Source: a virus. From it: a stretch of DNA of 38,540 nucleotides. Made by a program: the position numbers and the translations under genes. Within the stretch, counting starts at the first letter, position 1. Each line of letters begins with the position of its first letter. The DNA lies in IMG/VR virus record IMGVR_UViG_3300046010_014297, positions 1 through 38,540 of that record. One strand, 5' to 3'. Positions 23,415-34,800 of the stretch are shown here, piece after piece. The notes beneath the pieces were generated by a model. It had not been told where the DNA came from and did no database searches. It saw only the letters and a list, made by a program, of their open reading frames with translations.

Positions 23415-25006
23415 ACAAGTTTGAAATTGTTTTTGACGGAGTAACCTATGTGGTACAGGGACCGGACGGATCGACTGCAGATCAAGCCAGAGCAGTTTTT
23501 GACCAACAGCTGGCCACTGGTAGTTTGACAGTATTGGAGTCTGGACAAGTTTTAGATTCTACCACACAGGCTTCGCAGGGTCTGGCCAGTGCAGTATCTC
23601 AAATCGAATTCGCTAATTTACAAAAATCACTACAACAAACTACCATACAGACAAATTTGTCTGAGATTTCTGTGGAAAAGCCAATCAACACAGCCAACTT
23701 TATCAAACAAGGTGCAACGAATACATCTGTGGGTCAATTGACTACATCTGTGGTGCAGGGATTAATGAGTCAAACAGCAAAAAATGTCAATCAACCCAGT
23801 GCAGAAATATCAAATGCATTGGGGTTGGGCAAGTTTGGATTAAATGCACAGCAATTAGAATCGCAGGGTTTTATTAAACCGGCAGTAGCAGCCATGGTTA
23901 ATAAAACCAATGATTTGGTGTCTACTTTATCTAGTCCCACAGTATGGACTGGCAAGATGGGCATACAAAGTATAGAAGATGTTTTAGAAAATGAAAAAAT
24001 GCAAAACAGCATTCAAGAAAGCCTGATGACCAGTGCACAACAGCAATTGGAAAAAAATGGAACCATACAAAATCTAATCAACGAAAAAGAAGTGGCTGCT
24101 GTGATCAATACTGCTGCCAAGTACGGTACAAACACAGCAGTGAATTTAATCAAGGGACAGTTGGGAGGCGATTCTGCTGCTGTGATAAGTGGTTTTGCCA
24201 AATCCAGCGAATTTTCGGCCGCATTCGGAAAAATAGCCGAAAGCCCCAACAATGTGAATTCGGTCATTTCTGGACTGACCGGTAATGTCAGTAAAACAGC
24301 TGAGCAATTGAACTCGAACTTGACAAAAAACATTTCGTCTGGGGTCAATGATCTAGTGGGCGGGGTCAGTGGAAAATTATTAGGCACTGTCAGTGGTCTT
24401 TCCAGTGGGCTGGTCAACAAATTAACTGGGTCTCTGGGCGGTGGTATTGTGGGAGGTGTTGCTGGACAACTGACCGGTCAGGTGGCAAATAGGTTGATCG
24501 GTCAGGCAGCTACACAACTACAAGGCGGCATCGGTCAAATTACCGGCGGTATTACATCAGGGCTGGGATCGATCACCGGAGCAGTAACCGGTAAACTGGG
24601 AGAAATTACCAGCAGTATCAGCGGATCAATTTCCGGTGCATTCAATAACATTACCAGCGGATTTGCCAATCCTGGTCAATTGGCCAATCTTGATCTCGGA
24701 GATATCAATAATGTCACAGGAGCGATAGGCAATACCGGCGTATTGAGTTCAATCGGGGGGCAACTCAGCTCAGTGTTCAGCGGAATATCAAGTGAAGTAT
24801 CCAAGCTCGGTGGTGCATTAAATAATTTTGGCGGAATCAGCATTATTGGCGCATTTGCTGGACTGGGCGGTGGCAATGCATTACAGGCTGGAGTCAAACA
24901 GGCCAAGGCAGTTTATAATACTGTGAATAGAAAATCTTTAGATGCTTCATTTAAAAACATTGTAGGGGATGACAAAGTACCAGGACCTGAATACACAAAT
25001 TTCTAA
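23411..25006 (+). CDS. Hub-operon protein with Gly-rich amphipathic repeats, 531 aa
   Basis: It starts inside ATGA with gp5-like, implying coupled translation. Residues 1-60 form a compact start (MNKFEIVFDGVTYVVQGPDG). Residues ~140-230 are helical with LGLGKFGLNAQQLESQGFIK and SPTVWTGKMGIQSIEDVL. Residues ~300-500 consist of repeated Gly/Ser/Thr/Ile/Leu-rich segments such as GQLTGQVANRLIGQAATQLQ and GGITSGLGSITGAVTGKLGE, with a period of about 4 and 7-11 residues, resembling membrane-active or stacked-helix sequences. I cannot name the family. Being encoded directly after the spike suggests a spike partner or a protein ejected into the envelope; this is inference. Confidence 0.75.
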   Translation: MNKFEIVFDGVTYVVQGPDGSTADQARAVFDQQLATGSLTVLESGQVLDSTTQASQGLASAVSQIEFANLQKSLQQTTIQTNLSEISVEKPINTANFIKQGATNTSVGQLTTSVVQGLMSQTAKNVNQPSAEISNALGLGKFGLNAQQLESQGFIKPAVAAMVNKTNDLVSTLSSPTVWTGKMGIQSIEDVLENEKMQNSIQESLMTSAQQQLEKNGTIQNLINEKEVAAVINTAAKYGTNTAVNLIKGQLGGDSAAVISGFAKSSEFSAAFGKIAESPNNVNSVISGLTGNVSKTAEQLNSNLTKNISSGVNDLVGGVSGKLLGTVSGLSSGLVNKLTGSLGGGIVGGVAGQLTGQVANRLIGQAATQLQGGIGQITGGITSGLGSITGAVTGKLGEITSSISGSISGAFNNITSGFANPGQLANLDLGDINNVTGAIGNTGVLSSIGGQLSSVFSGISSEVSKLGGALNNFGGISIIGAFAGLGGGNALQAGVKQAKAVYNTVNRKSLDASFKNIVGDDKVPGPEYTNF

Positions 25007-25009
25007 TAG

Positions 25010-25017
25010 GGTAAATA
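25010..25017 (+). promoter_or_regulatory. Late-promoter-like GGTAAATA, leaderless spacing for gp25
   Basis: GGTAAATA, then CACT and the ATG at 25022. The 4-nt gap equals that at 977-984 and leaves no room for a ribosome-binding site. Confidence 0.5.
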
Positions 25018-25021
25018 CACT

Positions 25022-25396
25022 ATGACTACTTTTATTGGTTTTAGTACCATCGACAAAAACAAAAAATTTACATTAGTTGACTTCGAACTTATTAAACGAG
25101 ATCTATTAAATGCCTTTAATATTAGACAGGGGCAATTGCCAGGCAGGCCAGATTATGGTACTAAAATTTGGGATTTTGTATTTGAAAATCTAACACAGCC
25201 AGTAGAAGCTGTCATGATTGAGGAAATACAAAGAGTAACAGGAGGTGATCCTAGAATATATTTGCAATCAGTAAATCTTTACCCACAGGACAACGGTATA
25301 CTGCTTGACATAGAAATCACAGTGGTCCCTAGCAATACTTCTGAAACACTGTCTATATTTTTTGATCAAATTCAGAGAAATGCCAGTTTTATATAA
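25022..25396 (+). CDS. 25: Baseplate wedge protein gp25-like
   Basis: This 124-aa protein matches the gp25 (IraD/Gp25-like) family by length (T4: 132 aa) and by motifs: LIKRDLLNAFNIRQGQLPGR followed by PDYGTKIWDFVFEN, then IEEIQRVTGGDPRIYLQSVN and GILLDIEITV. gp25 sits at the wedge core next to gp6 and gp53 and contacts the start of the sheath. gp6 follows, as expected for a wedge module. Confidence 0.95.
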   Translation: MTTFIGFSTIDKNKKFTLVDFELIKRDLLNAFNIRQGQLPGRPDYGTKIWDFVFENLTQPVEAVMIEEIQRVTGGDPRIYLQSVNLYPQDNGILLDIEITVVPSNTSETLSIFFDQIQRNASFI

Positions 25397-25416
25397 ACCA
25401 TGTAGATAATTAAAAC

Positions 25417-25424
25417 GATAAATA
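25417..25424 (+). promoter_or_regulatory. Late promoter GATAAATA for gp6
   Basis: GATAAATA is one base from the T4 consensus and lies 23 nt before the gp6 ATG, in the 51-nt gap after gp25. Confidence 0.55.
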
Positions 25425-25447
25425 TCTTTTAACAAAGACAAACCATT

Positions 25448-28400
25448 ATGGCACGAACTACAAGACAAACAGTGATTTTTGGAGTCGAGGATTGGAAAAG
25501 AATTTATCAGACTTTTCGAGAAGCTGACTTTCAAAGCTATGATTTTGAAACACTGAGAAAAAGTTTTGTAGATTATCTAAGACAATACTATCCTGAAACA
25601 TTCAATGACTATATAGAAAGCAGTGAATTTATTGCTTTATTGGATGTAATTGCCTTCATGGGGCAAGCACTGGCATTCAGAAACGATTTAAATACCAGAG
25701 AAAATTATTTAGATACAGCAGAAAGACGAGACAGTGTGGTCAGACTGGCAAATTTAGTTGGTTACACCCCCAAACGAAACACTGCAGCACAGGGCTATCT
25801 CAAAGTTTTCAATGTACAAACTACTGAAAATGTAATTGATTTCAACGGTATTAACCTCAGCAATATCACAATAAATTGGAATGATCCCACCAATCTCAAC
25901 TGGCGCGAACAATTTAATGCCATTATAAATGCAGCATTGGTAGACAGTCAAAAAATAGGCCGCCCCGGCAATAGACAAAACATAGTCAATGTATTAACTG
26001 ACGAATACAGTATTAATCTAGTACCGGGATTTTTACCAATAGTGGGTTATAATTCCACTGTGGATGGTGTACAAATGCCATTTGAAGCGGTGAGTGTGAC
26101 CAGTGCCGGAGAAGATTATATCTATGAAGTCAGTCCTTCACCCAATGCAGTCTTTAATATATTGTATCGCAATGACAGAATGGGATTTGAAAGTGCCAAT
26201 ACCGGCTTTTTCTTTTATTTTAAACAGGGTGTATTGACCAATCAAGATTTCAATCTGTCTGAACAAATCACTAACCAAACAGTCAATATTAATATTGAAG
26301 GAATTAATAACGAAGATAAATGGTTGTTTCAACTAGACGATGTGGGCAATACCACTGAAGAATGGCAATTTGTAGACAATGTGTTTGCTGGTGCAGTGGA
26401 ACAACTTGATCCTGAACAAAGAAAACTGTTCAGTGTGACCAGTAGAGTCAACGATCAAATTACCTTGGTTTTTGGAGATGGTGTATTTAGTGCAATACCA
26501 GTGGGATTTTTTCGATGTTATGTTCGAGCCAGTAATGGACTGAGATATATTATCAATCCCGAAGAAATGCAAAGTGTTTCCATTCCTATAACTTATATCA
26601 GCAGAACAGGACAGACCGAAACCATTACCTTTACCTGCGGCATAACTCAACCAGTCAGCAATGCACAGCCCAGAGAATCCATTGCTGAAATTAAACAGCG
26701 TGCACCTGCGAGATATTATACACAGAATCGTATGGTAAACGGAGAAGACTACAATAATTTTCCGTTTACTTTGTACAACAGCATTATTAAAAGCAAAGCT
26801 GTAAATCGTGCCAGCATAGGAACCAGTAGATGGTTGGATTTAGTTGACAACACTGGCAAGTATTCCAGCACCAATAGTTTCGGCAGTGATGGTGCATTAT
26901 GGGAAGACAATCAATTGCCCACATTCAGTTTTACTTGGTTGACACAAAATGACATAGCCAATGTGATCAATAATCAAATTGAACCCACGATTATCAGAGA
27001 TGAGTTCACGCAGTTTTATTATGAAAATTTTCCAAGACCATCATTGACTTCGCTGAGTCTGACTTGGCAACAAAGTACCACTTTGTACAACGAGACCACT
27101 GGGTATTTCGTCGATGGCGCAGGAACACCTGTGCCAGTTGGTATTTCCAGTAGTACCAATACAAAATATATTGTGCTGGGTAGTTTAATCAAATTCCAAG
27201 CACCCAATGGACAATATTTTGACAATGAAAATAAATTACAAGTAGGTAGCCCTTCTCAAGATGGGGACAAATCTGTATTGTGGGCCAGTCCAATCAGCAT
27301 AATTGGGGATGGCACAAACAACGGTCAAGGCAATTTAAGCAATGGATTGGGGCCGATCACCATCAATGATTTTGTGCCCACTGGTGCTATACCAGTGCAG
27401 GTGATTCCAGTTTTGATCACATCACTGCCCACTTCAGTTATTAATTCCATCATAGATCAAATTGTGCTTTTTAGAAATTTTGGGCTGGGTTACAATAATA
27501 TCACTTCAACATGGTATGTGATAACCAATACAAATCTGGCAGTCGACGCTGAATTTAGTTTGGCCAATGCACAGAGCACAGCAGGCACCAACAGCGATGC
27601 CAGTTGGCTCATGCAATTTATTGTGTCCGGTGATACCTATACTGCATCAACAAGATTTTTAGTCTATGGATTTGGTAGTGTACTTCAAACAAGATTCTTT
27701 TTCGAAACCAATCAAAATATCTATGATCCACGAACTGGTACTACCATAAAAGATTTTGTCAAAGTATTACGATCTAATTCGCAACCAGACAGTAATCAAA
27801 GTTTGACCACAGACTACCCATTGAGAATAATAGCACAACCTGTGCTCAGTGACGGATTGGTTGATGATTTTCAAGTCAATGTCAGCTATGAGGACAGCGA
27901 TGCCGACGGCATTGCCGATGATCCAGACTTTTTTTACGAAATAGTTGACCCTGCCACTAATCCTGTCTACAAAACTGTATTCTTTGAAAAAACTGTGGAC
28001 TTTGACAATCTAGAAAGATATTTATTGGTGTCATATGACAGAGTTTATAGAGATTTGCCCACATTAACAAGTATAGAATTAGTCAAGGAAGAATTTGACC
28101 CAGGGCAGGTATTCTATGCCTATGCTCAAGTGACCAATACTGGTTCGGTGGGAGCTTTTTATCTGATCACTGTGGTCAATGACGAAAAAGTATTGGTCGA
28201 TGTCAGCAGCGAATGGATCGTCAAGACTGGTAGACAAAACTTGTATTATCAATACAGACACAATGCTCCGTTGACTTCAAGAATTGACCCGGGTACAAGC
28301 AATATCATTGATTTGTATGTGGTGACTCAACAATACTACATTGCCTATCAAAACTGGATCAGAGACACAACAGGCACTGTGATTGAGCCTCAACAGCCCA

Positions 28401-28873
28401 CAATAGATGAATTGTCCACTGCATATAAAAACTTGCAAAACTACAAAATGATCAGTGACAACATTGTTCTTAACAGTGTGACTTTTAAACCGCTGTTTGG
28501 AGAAAAAGCAGCCGAAAGTCTAAGAGCTACTATAAAAGTTATCAAAGCTGTCAACAGTAATGCCAGCGACAGTGCCATAAAGAATTTGGTTGTAAATAAT
28601 CTCAATGATTATTTCACTATAGATAAATGGGATTTTGGTGCTACCTTTTATTTCAGTGAATGTGCTGCTTACATCCACAGAAATATGGGAGGTATAGTCA
28701 GCAGTGTGGTAATTGTGCCATTAAATCCAACAAAAAGTTTCGGTGATCTCTACGAAGTAAGAAGCGCACCTAACGAAATTTTCGTGAATTGTGCCACTGT
28801 AAATAATGTCGAAGTGATATCTGCTTTGACCAGCACCAACATAAGAACTGCACCGGGCAGCGGGGTAATTTAA
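25448..28873 (+). CDS. 6: Baseplate wedge protein gp6-like, enlarged
   Basis: This 1141-aa protein has a gp6 (baseplate-J-like) N-terminus: WKRIYQTFREADFQSYDFET, FNDYIESSEFIALLDVIAFM followed by GQALAFRNDLNTRENYLDTA, and RDSVVRLANLVGYTPKRN. The region NRMVNGEDYNNFPFTLYNSI (~430-450) is another family block. In T4, gp6 (660 aa) forms the dimeric ring that holds the wedges together. This protein is about 480 residues longer, the extra length lying in the middle and C-terminal half (~480-1000). It ends in a TAATG overlap with the giant gene, implying coupled translation. Confidence 0.9.
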   Translation: MARTTRQTVIFGVEDWKRIYQTFREADFQSYDFETLRKSFVDYLRQYYPETFNDYIESSEFIALLDVIAFMGQALAFRNDLNTRENYLDTAERRDSVVRLANLVGYTPKRNTAAQGYLKVFNVQTTENVIDFNGINLSNITINWNDPTNLNWREQFNAIINAALVDSQKIGRPGNRQNIVNVLTDEYSINLVPGFLPIVGYNSTVDGVQMPFEAVSVTSAGEDYIYEVSPSPNAVFNILYRNDRMGFESANTGFFFYFKQGVLTNQDFNLSEQITNQTVNINIEGINNEDKWLFQLDDVGNTTEEWQFVDNVFAGAVEQLDPEQRKLFSVTSRVNDQITLVFGDGVFSAIPVGFFRCYVRASNGLRYIINPEEMQSVSIPITYISRTGQTETITFTCGITQPVSNAQPRESIAEIKQRAPARYYTQNRMVNGEDYNNFPFTLYNSIIKSKAVNRASIGTSRWLDLVDNTGKYSSTNSFGSDGALWEDNQLPTFSFTWLTQNDIANVINNQIEPTIIRDEFTQFYYENFPRPSLTSLSLTWQQSTTLYNETTGYFVDGAGTPVPVGISSSTNTKYIVLGSLIKFQAPNGQYFDNENKLQVGSPSQDGDKSVLWASPISIIGDGTNNGQGNLSNGLGPITINDFVPTGAIPVQVIPVLITSLPTSVINSIIDQIVLFRNFGLGYNNITSTWYVITNTNLAVDAEFSLANAQSTAGTNSDASWLMQFIVSGDTYTASTRFLVYGFGSVLQTRFFFETNQNIYDPRTGTTIKDFVKVLRSNSQPDSNQSLTTDYPLRIIAQPVLSDGLVDDFQVNVSYEDSDADGIADDPDFFYEIVDPATNPVYKTVFFEKTVDFDNLERYLLVSYDRVYRDLPTLTSIELVKEEFDPGQVFYAYAQVTNTGSVGAFYLITVVNDEKVLVDVSSEWIVKTGRQNLYYQYRHNAPLTSRIDPGTSNIIDLYVVTQQYYIAYQNWIRDTTGTVIEPQQPTIDELSTAYKNLQNYKMISDNIVLNSVTFKPLFGEKAAESLRATIKVIKAVNSNASDSAIKNLVVNNLNDYFTIDKWDFGATFYFSECAAYIHRNMGGIVSSVVIVPLNPTKSFGDLYEVRSAPNEIFVNCATVNNVEVISALTSTNIRTAPGSGVI

Positions 28874-31800
28874 TGTCTTTGAAAACAGTTGATTTTTTAC
28901 CAGAAATTTTTCAAACTCCTGTCAATAGGCAGTTTCTGTCTGCCACACTTGACCAATTAACACAAGAACCGGAATTTAAAAAGACACAAGGATACATTGG
29001 TAGAAGAGTTGGTCCCGGTGTTAACCCCAGCGACAGATATGTCATAGAATTAGATAAAACCAGAACAGATTATCAACTTGAACCTGGTGTGGTTTCGTTG
29101 GATCAAGATAGATCAGTGATTAAAGATGTGATAACTTATCCTGGGCTACTGGATGCATTAAAACTACAAGGTGCTGATATTACACAGGCAGATAGGCTTT
29201 ACAACAGTGAATACTATGCCTGGGATCCATTTATCAATGTTGATAAATTTATCAACTTCAGTCAATATTATTGGTTACCAAACGGACCGGATGCCGTAGA
29301 CATCAGCTCAACTGCAATTCCATTGACTGATGATTTCATTGTGACCAGAACTGACAGGGGCTATGAATTTTCTGGATTGGCCGGAAATAGGCCCACAATT
29401 TATCTACTGCGCGGCGGCACTTATACCTTTCAACTAGATCAAGCACCCAACAACTTTTGGATACAGTTAGAGCCTGGTATCAATGGTACCCTGGCTGCCA
29501 CCCCCAATATTTCCAGTAGAGATATATTGGGGGTGGACAATAACGGCATCAACAATGGCACCATAACTTTTACAGTTCCTGCAGCTGATGCTCAGCAATT
29601 TTACTATGATCTGCCTTTACTGGGATCTGTGGATCTATTGACCACATCATTGTCTTTGGAAGATATCAACAATGTATATCTTTCCGAATTTTTAACTGCT
29701 AACCCACAAGGCATTGATGGTATTACAAGTTTAGATCAAAAAACCATAGTGTTTACCACTGATCAAGGATGGATTTTAACTACAAGATTTGATCCTCTTG
29801 CACAATTGCCTGTCAATAACGGATTACCTGGCAGCTTCGATAGTTTGCTGTTTGATCAAGCCACACAGGTGCCTTTTCAAGATCGTTATAACATCTGGAA
29901 AATTGTCTACAATTATGACACTGACAACAATATCTTTTTGACTGTGGAACCCTATCAGACAATTTCTGTTTATGACAAAGTAAATATTCTTTTCGGGCAA
30001 CAGTGGAGTAACACACAATGGTACAAAAACAACAGCGAATACCTGGAAAAAATTCCCCTGCTGTCAGCAGTGTTTAATACACTCTACTACCAGGATGCCA
30101 CCAATCCCAATTTCTTTGGCGTAATTAAACTGATTACTTCAACCAGCAACGACACAATTTTCATCAATGACATTTTGGGTAAACCAAACTACACCAGCCC
30201 AACTGGAGTGGTTTTCACCAACAACTTAAAAGTAATATTTCGTGGTTCGGTGGTGCCAGACAGTTATCAAAATAATGAATATTATGTTGCTGGAGTGGGA
30301 ACAGCTATTCAACTGTTACCGGTCATTGATTATATTACACCAGAAATTTACATAGACAGCACAGAACCCAACCAACCGCTAAGACCAGATTACTTGTTGA
30401 TGGCACTGGACAGTCCTAGTCTTAATCCTTGGTCTAGAACAAATAGATGGTTTCATGTTGATGTCATCAACGCCACTGCTGAATACAATAATTCTACCCC
30501 TGACTTAAACAATGAATATAGAGCCAAAAGACCTATTTTAGAATTTAGAGGTGGAATACAACTGTACAACATGGGCACACAGGCATTGCCCCCGGTCAAT
30601 ATTGTTGATTTCACTACCACAGATGCACTGTCTCAAGTAAATGGGCAACCCAGTTACACAGTTGATGGATATACTTTTGAAAATGGCAGCAGAGTGATAT
30701 TTGCAGCAGACACTGACAATAATGTGAAAAATAAGATTTACACTGTGTCATTTATTGAACCCACTGGAGACAGCAGTTCTGAGGTAATTTTGTTGACGGA
30801 AGCAAACACAGTTTTGACTAATAATTGTGTGGTGTCGCTGGACGGAAGTATCACACAAGGAAAATCCTATTGGTTTAACGGCCTTGACTGGATTATAGCA
30901 CAACAAAAAAATTCCATTAATCAAGCCCCATTGTTTGATGTCTATGACTTGTCCGGTATTAGTTACAGTGATCAAGAAGTTTATGTCAGTTCAAATTTTG
31001 TCGGTAGCAAGATTTTCAGTTATCAGATTGGTGTGGGAATAGACGATCCCATACTGGGATTTCCGTTGGGATATCTCAGTTTAAACAACATCGGTGACAT
31101 TGTCTTTGACAATAATTTTTATACTCAAAGTTTTGTCTATGTAGGCAATCAACAGAGTCAAACTCTAAAAATCAGCAATGGTACTCTAAAAGAATATAGC
31201 GATAGAACAAACTATACACCCAGAATAGGTTGGCAAACCGCTGCTACTCGTAGTCAGATTTATCAGCAATTTAGTTTTAAATATGATCCCACACAGCCTT
31301 TGATTTTAGATATTGAAGTCTTGAATCAATTGGACATAGACGTGCCAGTATTGAAAATCTATGTGGAAGGAGTATATCAAATACCGGGAACATTTACCTA
31401 CACAACACAGATTAATAATACTACAATCACACTGTCCAGCACAGATATACCCACCGACGCTTTGATAGAAGTATTGGCTTTGAGTAATCAACCCAGTGCA
31501 TATGGTTTTTATCAAATACCTGCCAATTTACAAAATAATCCATTTAATGAAAATTCGTCAACATTTACTTTGGGCACTGCTAGACAGCACTATGAAAGTA
31601 TTGCAGAAAATCTAAACGATTTTGCCGGTGACATCAACGGTGCCAATAATATCAGAGACTTGGGCAATGTGTTGCCCTATGGGTTGGTTATAAATCAACA
31701 AAGCTCACCGTTGACTTTGGCGGGATACTTTTTTAGAAGCAAGCAGTTTAATATATTTGCTGCATTAGATTACAACAGTAGAGAATATGAAAAAGTCAAA

Positions 31801-34800
31801 GCACAAATTTTAAATTTGGCTGCGACCAATGACTATACCAATCAGACTATTCCGAATATACTGAACGACATATTGAGTCAACTGGGATTTGACAAGACCA
31901 GTGCCAGCCCATTTTATTGGTCTGATATGTTGCCTTTCAGCAATGTCTACACAGAAACCAATTATACCATCACACCTGTCAGCCTGAATGTTTTTGACAC
32001 CATACAGACTTATAACTTTACCAGTGCAAATTATTTGGGTTTGATAGTCTATCTAAACAATGTACAATTGATCAAAGGCATAGATTATACAGTGGGCGTA
32101 GACTCGCCCACAATAACTGTGACAACAACACTGTCTGTTGGTGATGTTTTATCTATTAGAGAATACACTACCACTTATGGCAGTTTTATTCCAAATACAC
32201 CAACTAAATTAGGACTTTATCCTGCCACTGTGCCTGAAATTTACCTAGACACTACCTATATAGAACCCACATTGGTAATCAGAGGGCACGACGGTTCTAT
32301 CACTGTGGCATTTGAAGATTTCAGAGACGATTTGTTATTGGAATTTGAAAAAAGAATTTATAACAATTTAAAATTGGACAATAATCCGGTCCCTATAGAT
32401 GCAGCCGATGTAATACCTGGTCAATTCAGAACCACAGATTATAGTTTGGAAGAAATAACAAGCATATTGGCACCTGACTTTTTCAGTTGGATTGGTTGGA
32501 ATAGACTGGATTTTAGCACACAGAACTTCATTCAATCAAATAAATTCAGTTATAATTATGCTCAATCTCAAAATAAATTAAGTGGACAGGCATTGGGCAT
32601 AGGCGCTTGGCGAGGCATATATAATTATTTTTATGATACAATTTACCCCAATACCCGTCCATGGGAAATGTTGGGATTTTCGGTGGAACCTACTTGGTGG
32701 ACTGATCAATATGGTCCTGCACCTTACACAGCTGGTAATTTGGTATTGTGGGACGATTTGGCAGCCGGTCTAGTCAGAGATCCTGCTGGTACTTATGTAA
32801 TTGAAAAATATCGCAGACCTGATCTAAACAAAGTTATACCTGCTGGATCTGAAGGTCAATTATTGAGTCCGTTTTACAGTGTGGTTGCAAGTTATGACAA
32901 AAACAGTTTTGTGCAGCAATGGATATTTGGTGATGACGGGCCAGCGGAAAATGCCTGGAGAACCAGCAGTGCTTATCCGTTCAGTGTCATGCGATTGTTG
33001 GCCTTGACCAGACCGGCTGAATTCTTTTCGCTGTTTGCTGATAGAGATTTATATAGATTCAACAACGAATTTGATCAATATTTATTGAATGACAGATTTA
33101 GATTAAATGCCAGTGGAATACAAATCTATGGCAATGGTGTCAGCAAAGCCAGTTATATCAACTGGATTGTTGATTTCAACCAACAATCGGGATTGGACAG
33201 CACCACAATACTGACAGAAGATCTCAGTTCATTGGATGTGAGATTATGCTATAGATTTGGTGCCTTTACTGCCAAAAATCTATTGCAGATTTTCACTGAA
33301 AAAAGCAGCCCGCAGAGCACCAACAGCGGATTGTTATTGCCCGATGAAAGTTATAATTTATTTCTTTACAAGAATGTTCCATTTGATCGAGCAACCTACA
33401 GCAGTGTGATCATACAAAAAACTGCCAATGGTTACAGTCTATACGGCTACGGAACAACTAAACCTTATTTTGAAATACTGGCAAGTCAAAATGTTGGCCC
33501 ACCACTTCCGATTACTGCTGGTGGGCGGACAGTCAACGTGAGTGTCAGTCACACCGACACAGTTATACAAATCCCCTATGGTTATGAATACACCACTACC
33601 AGTGGTGTGGCCGATTTTCTTATCAGTTACGGCGCCAGACTGCAATCGTTGGGTTTTGAATTTACAGAATATCAAAATGGTTATGTGTTGGACTGGCAAC
33701 AAATGGTCAAAGAGTTTTTATATTGGGATTCCCAAGGATGGGGCATCAATAGTGTGATCAATCTCAACCCATCGGCCGATCGGTTGGTTGTAGAAAGACC
33801 CTATGCCATAGTGGACGATGTCAGTGTTCAAACACAGGAAAATCTCATCCTGGATCAGGAAAAATCTCCGCTCACAACAAAAAATCTAATTGTCGATAGA
33901 GACAACAATAGATTCACTTTGACAACCACAAATAATCAAACTGTCAATTATCTCAATGTAAATTTAGTTAACTATGAAAATATCTGTGTGCTGGACAATC
34001 GTAGCATTTTTGCTGATCTAATATATGATCCCGCAACTGGTGCCAGACAGAGCAGATTAAAAATTGCAGCAATTACAAGTCTAAACTGGTTGGGTCAACT
34101 CAATGCGCCGGGGTTCATTTTAAATCAAGACAATATTCAAAATTGGGAACCAACAAAAAAATATTCCAAAGGAGAAATAGTTGAATACAAGAATTTATAT
34201 TATAGTGCAAACACAATAATCCAGCCCAGCGAAACTTTCAATTACAATCTATGGAAAAGAAGCGACTATACTGAAATTCAAACAGGATTATTACCTAACT
34301 TGCCCGACAAAAGTGATCAGTTGGCCAATAGCTATGATGTATATAATGCCAACCTAGAAAAAGATCAAGACATATTCAGCTATGGCCTCATTGGGTTTAG
34401 GCCAAGACAGTATATGACTGCCCTGAATTTAAATGATGTCAGTCAAGTAAATCTGTATAGACAATTTTTAGGAACCAAAGGAACTATCACTTCTGCAGAA
34501 ATTTTTTCCTTTGCAGATTTGGGCAAAGGAGTGGCACAATTTGATATCTACGAAAATTGGGCAATACAAAAAGCCACATACGGCAGTAATGCCAATCGGA
34601 GTTATTTTGATTTACAATTAAATCGAGCTAACTTGACTTCAAATCCTGCCACAGTGCAAATAATCAACCCAGGCCAATCCAGTATCGCTGATCAAACCAT
34701 ACAGGTTGAAAATATTTGGAAATCTAGCTACTTAATAACCGATCCCAACATATTGCCTACTAGAGAAATGTTGCCTCCTGCTGCAGGTTTCCCCAGTGCA

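Noticed and set aside
24330-24660. Repeat-like DNA in the 531-aa gene, considered as a CRISPR or tandem array
   Set aside because: Units are degenerate and in frame; they reflect Gly/Thr/Ile-rich protein repeats, not regularly spaced identical DNA repeats.
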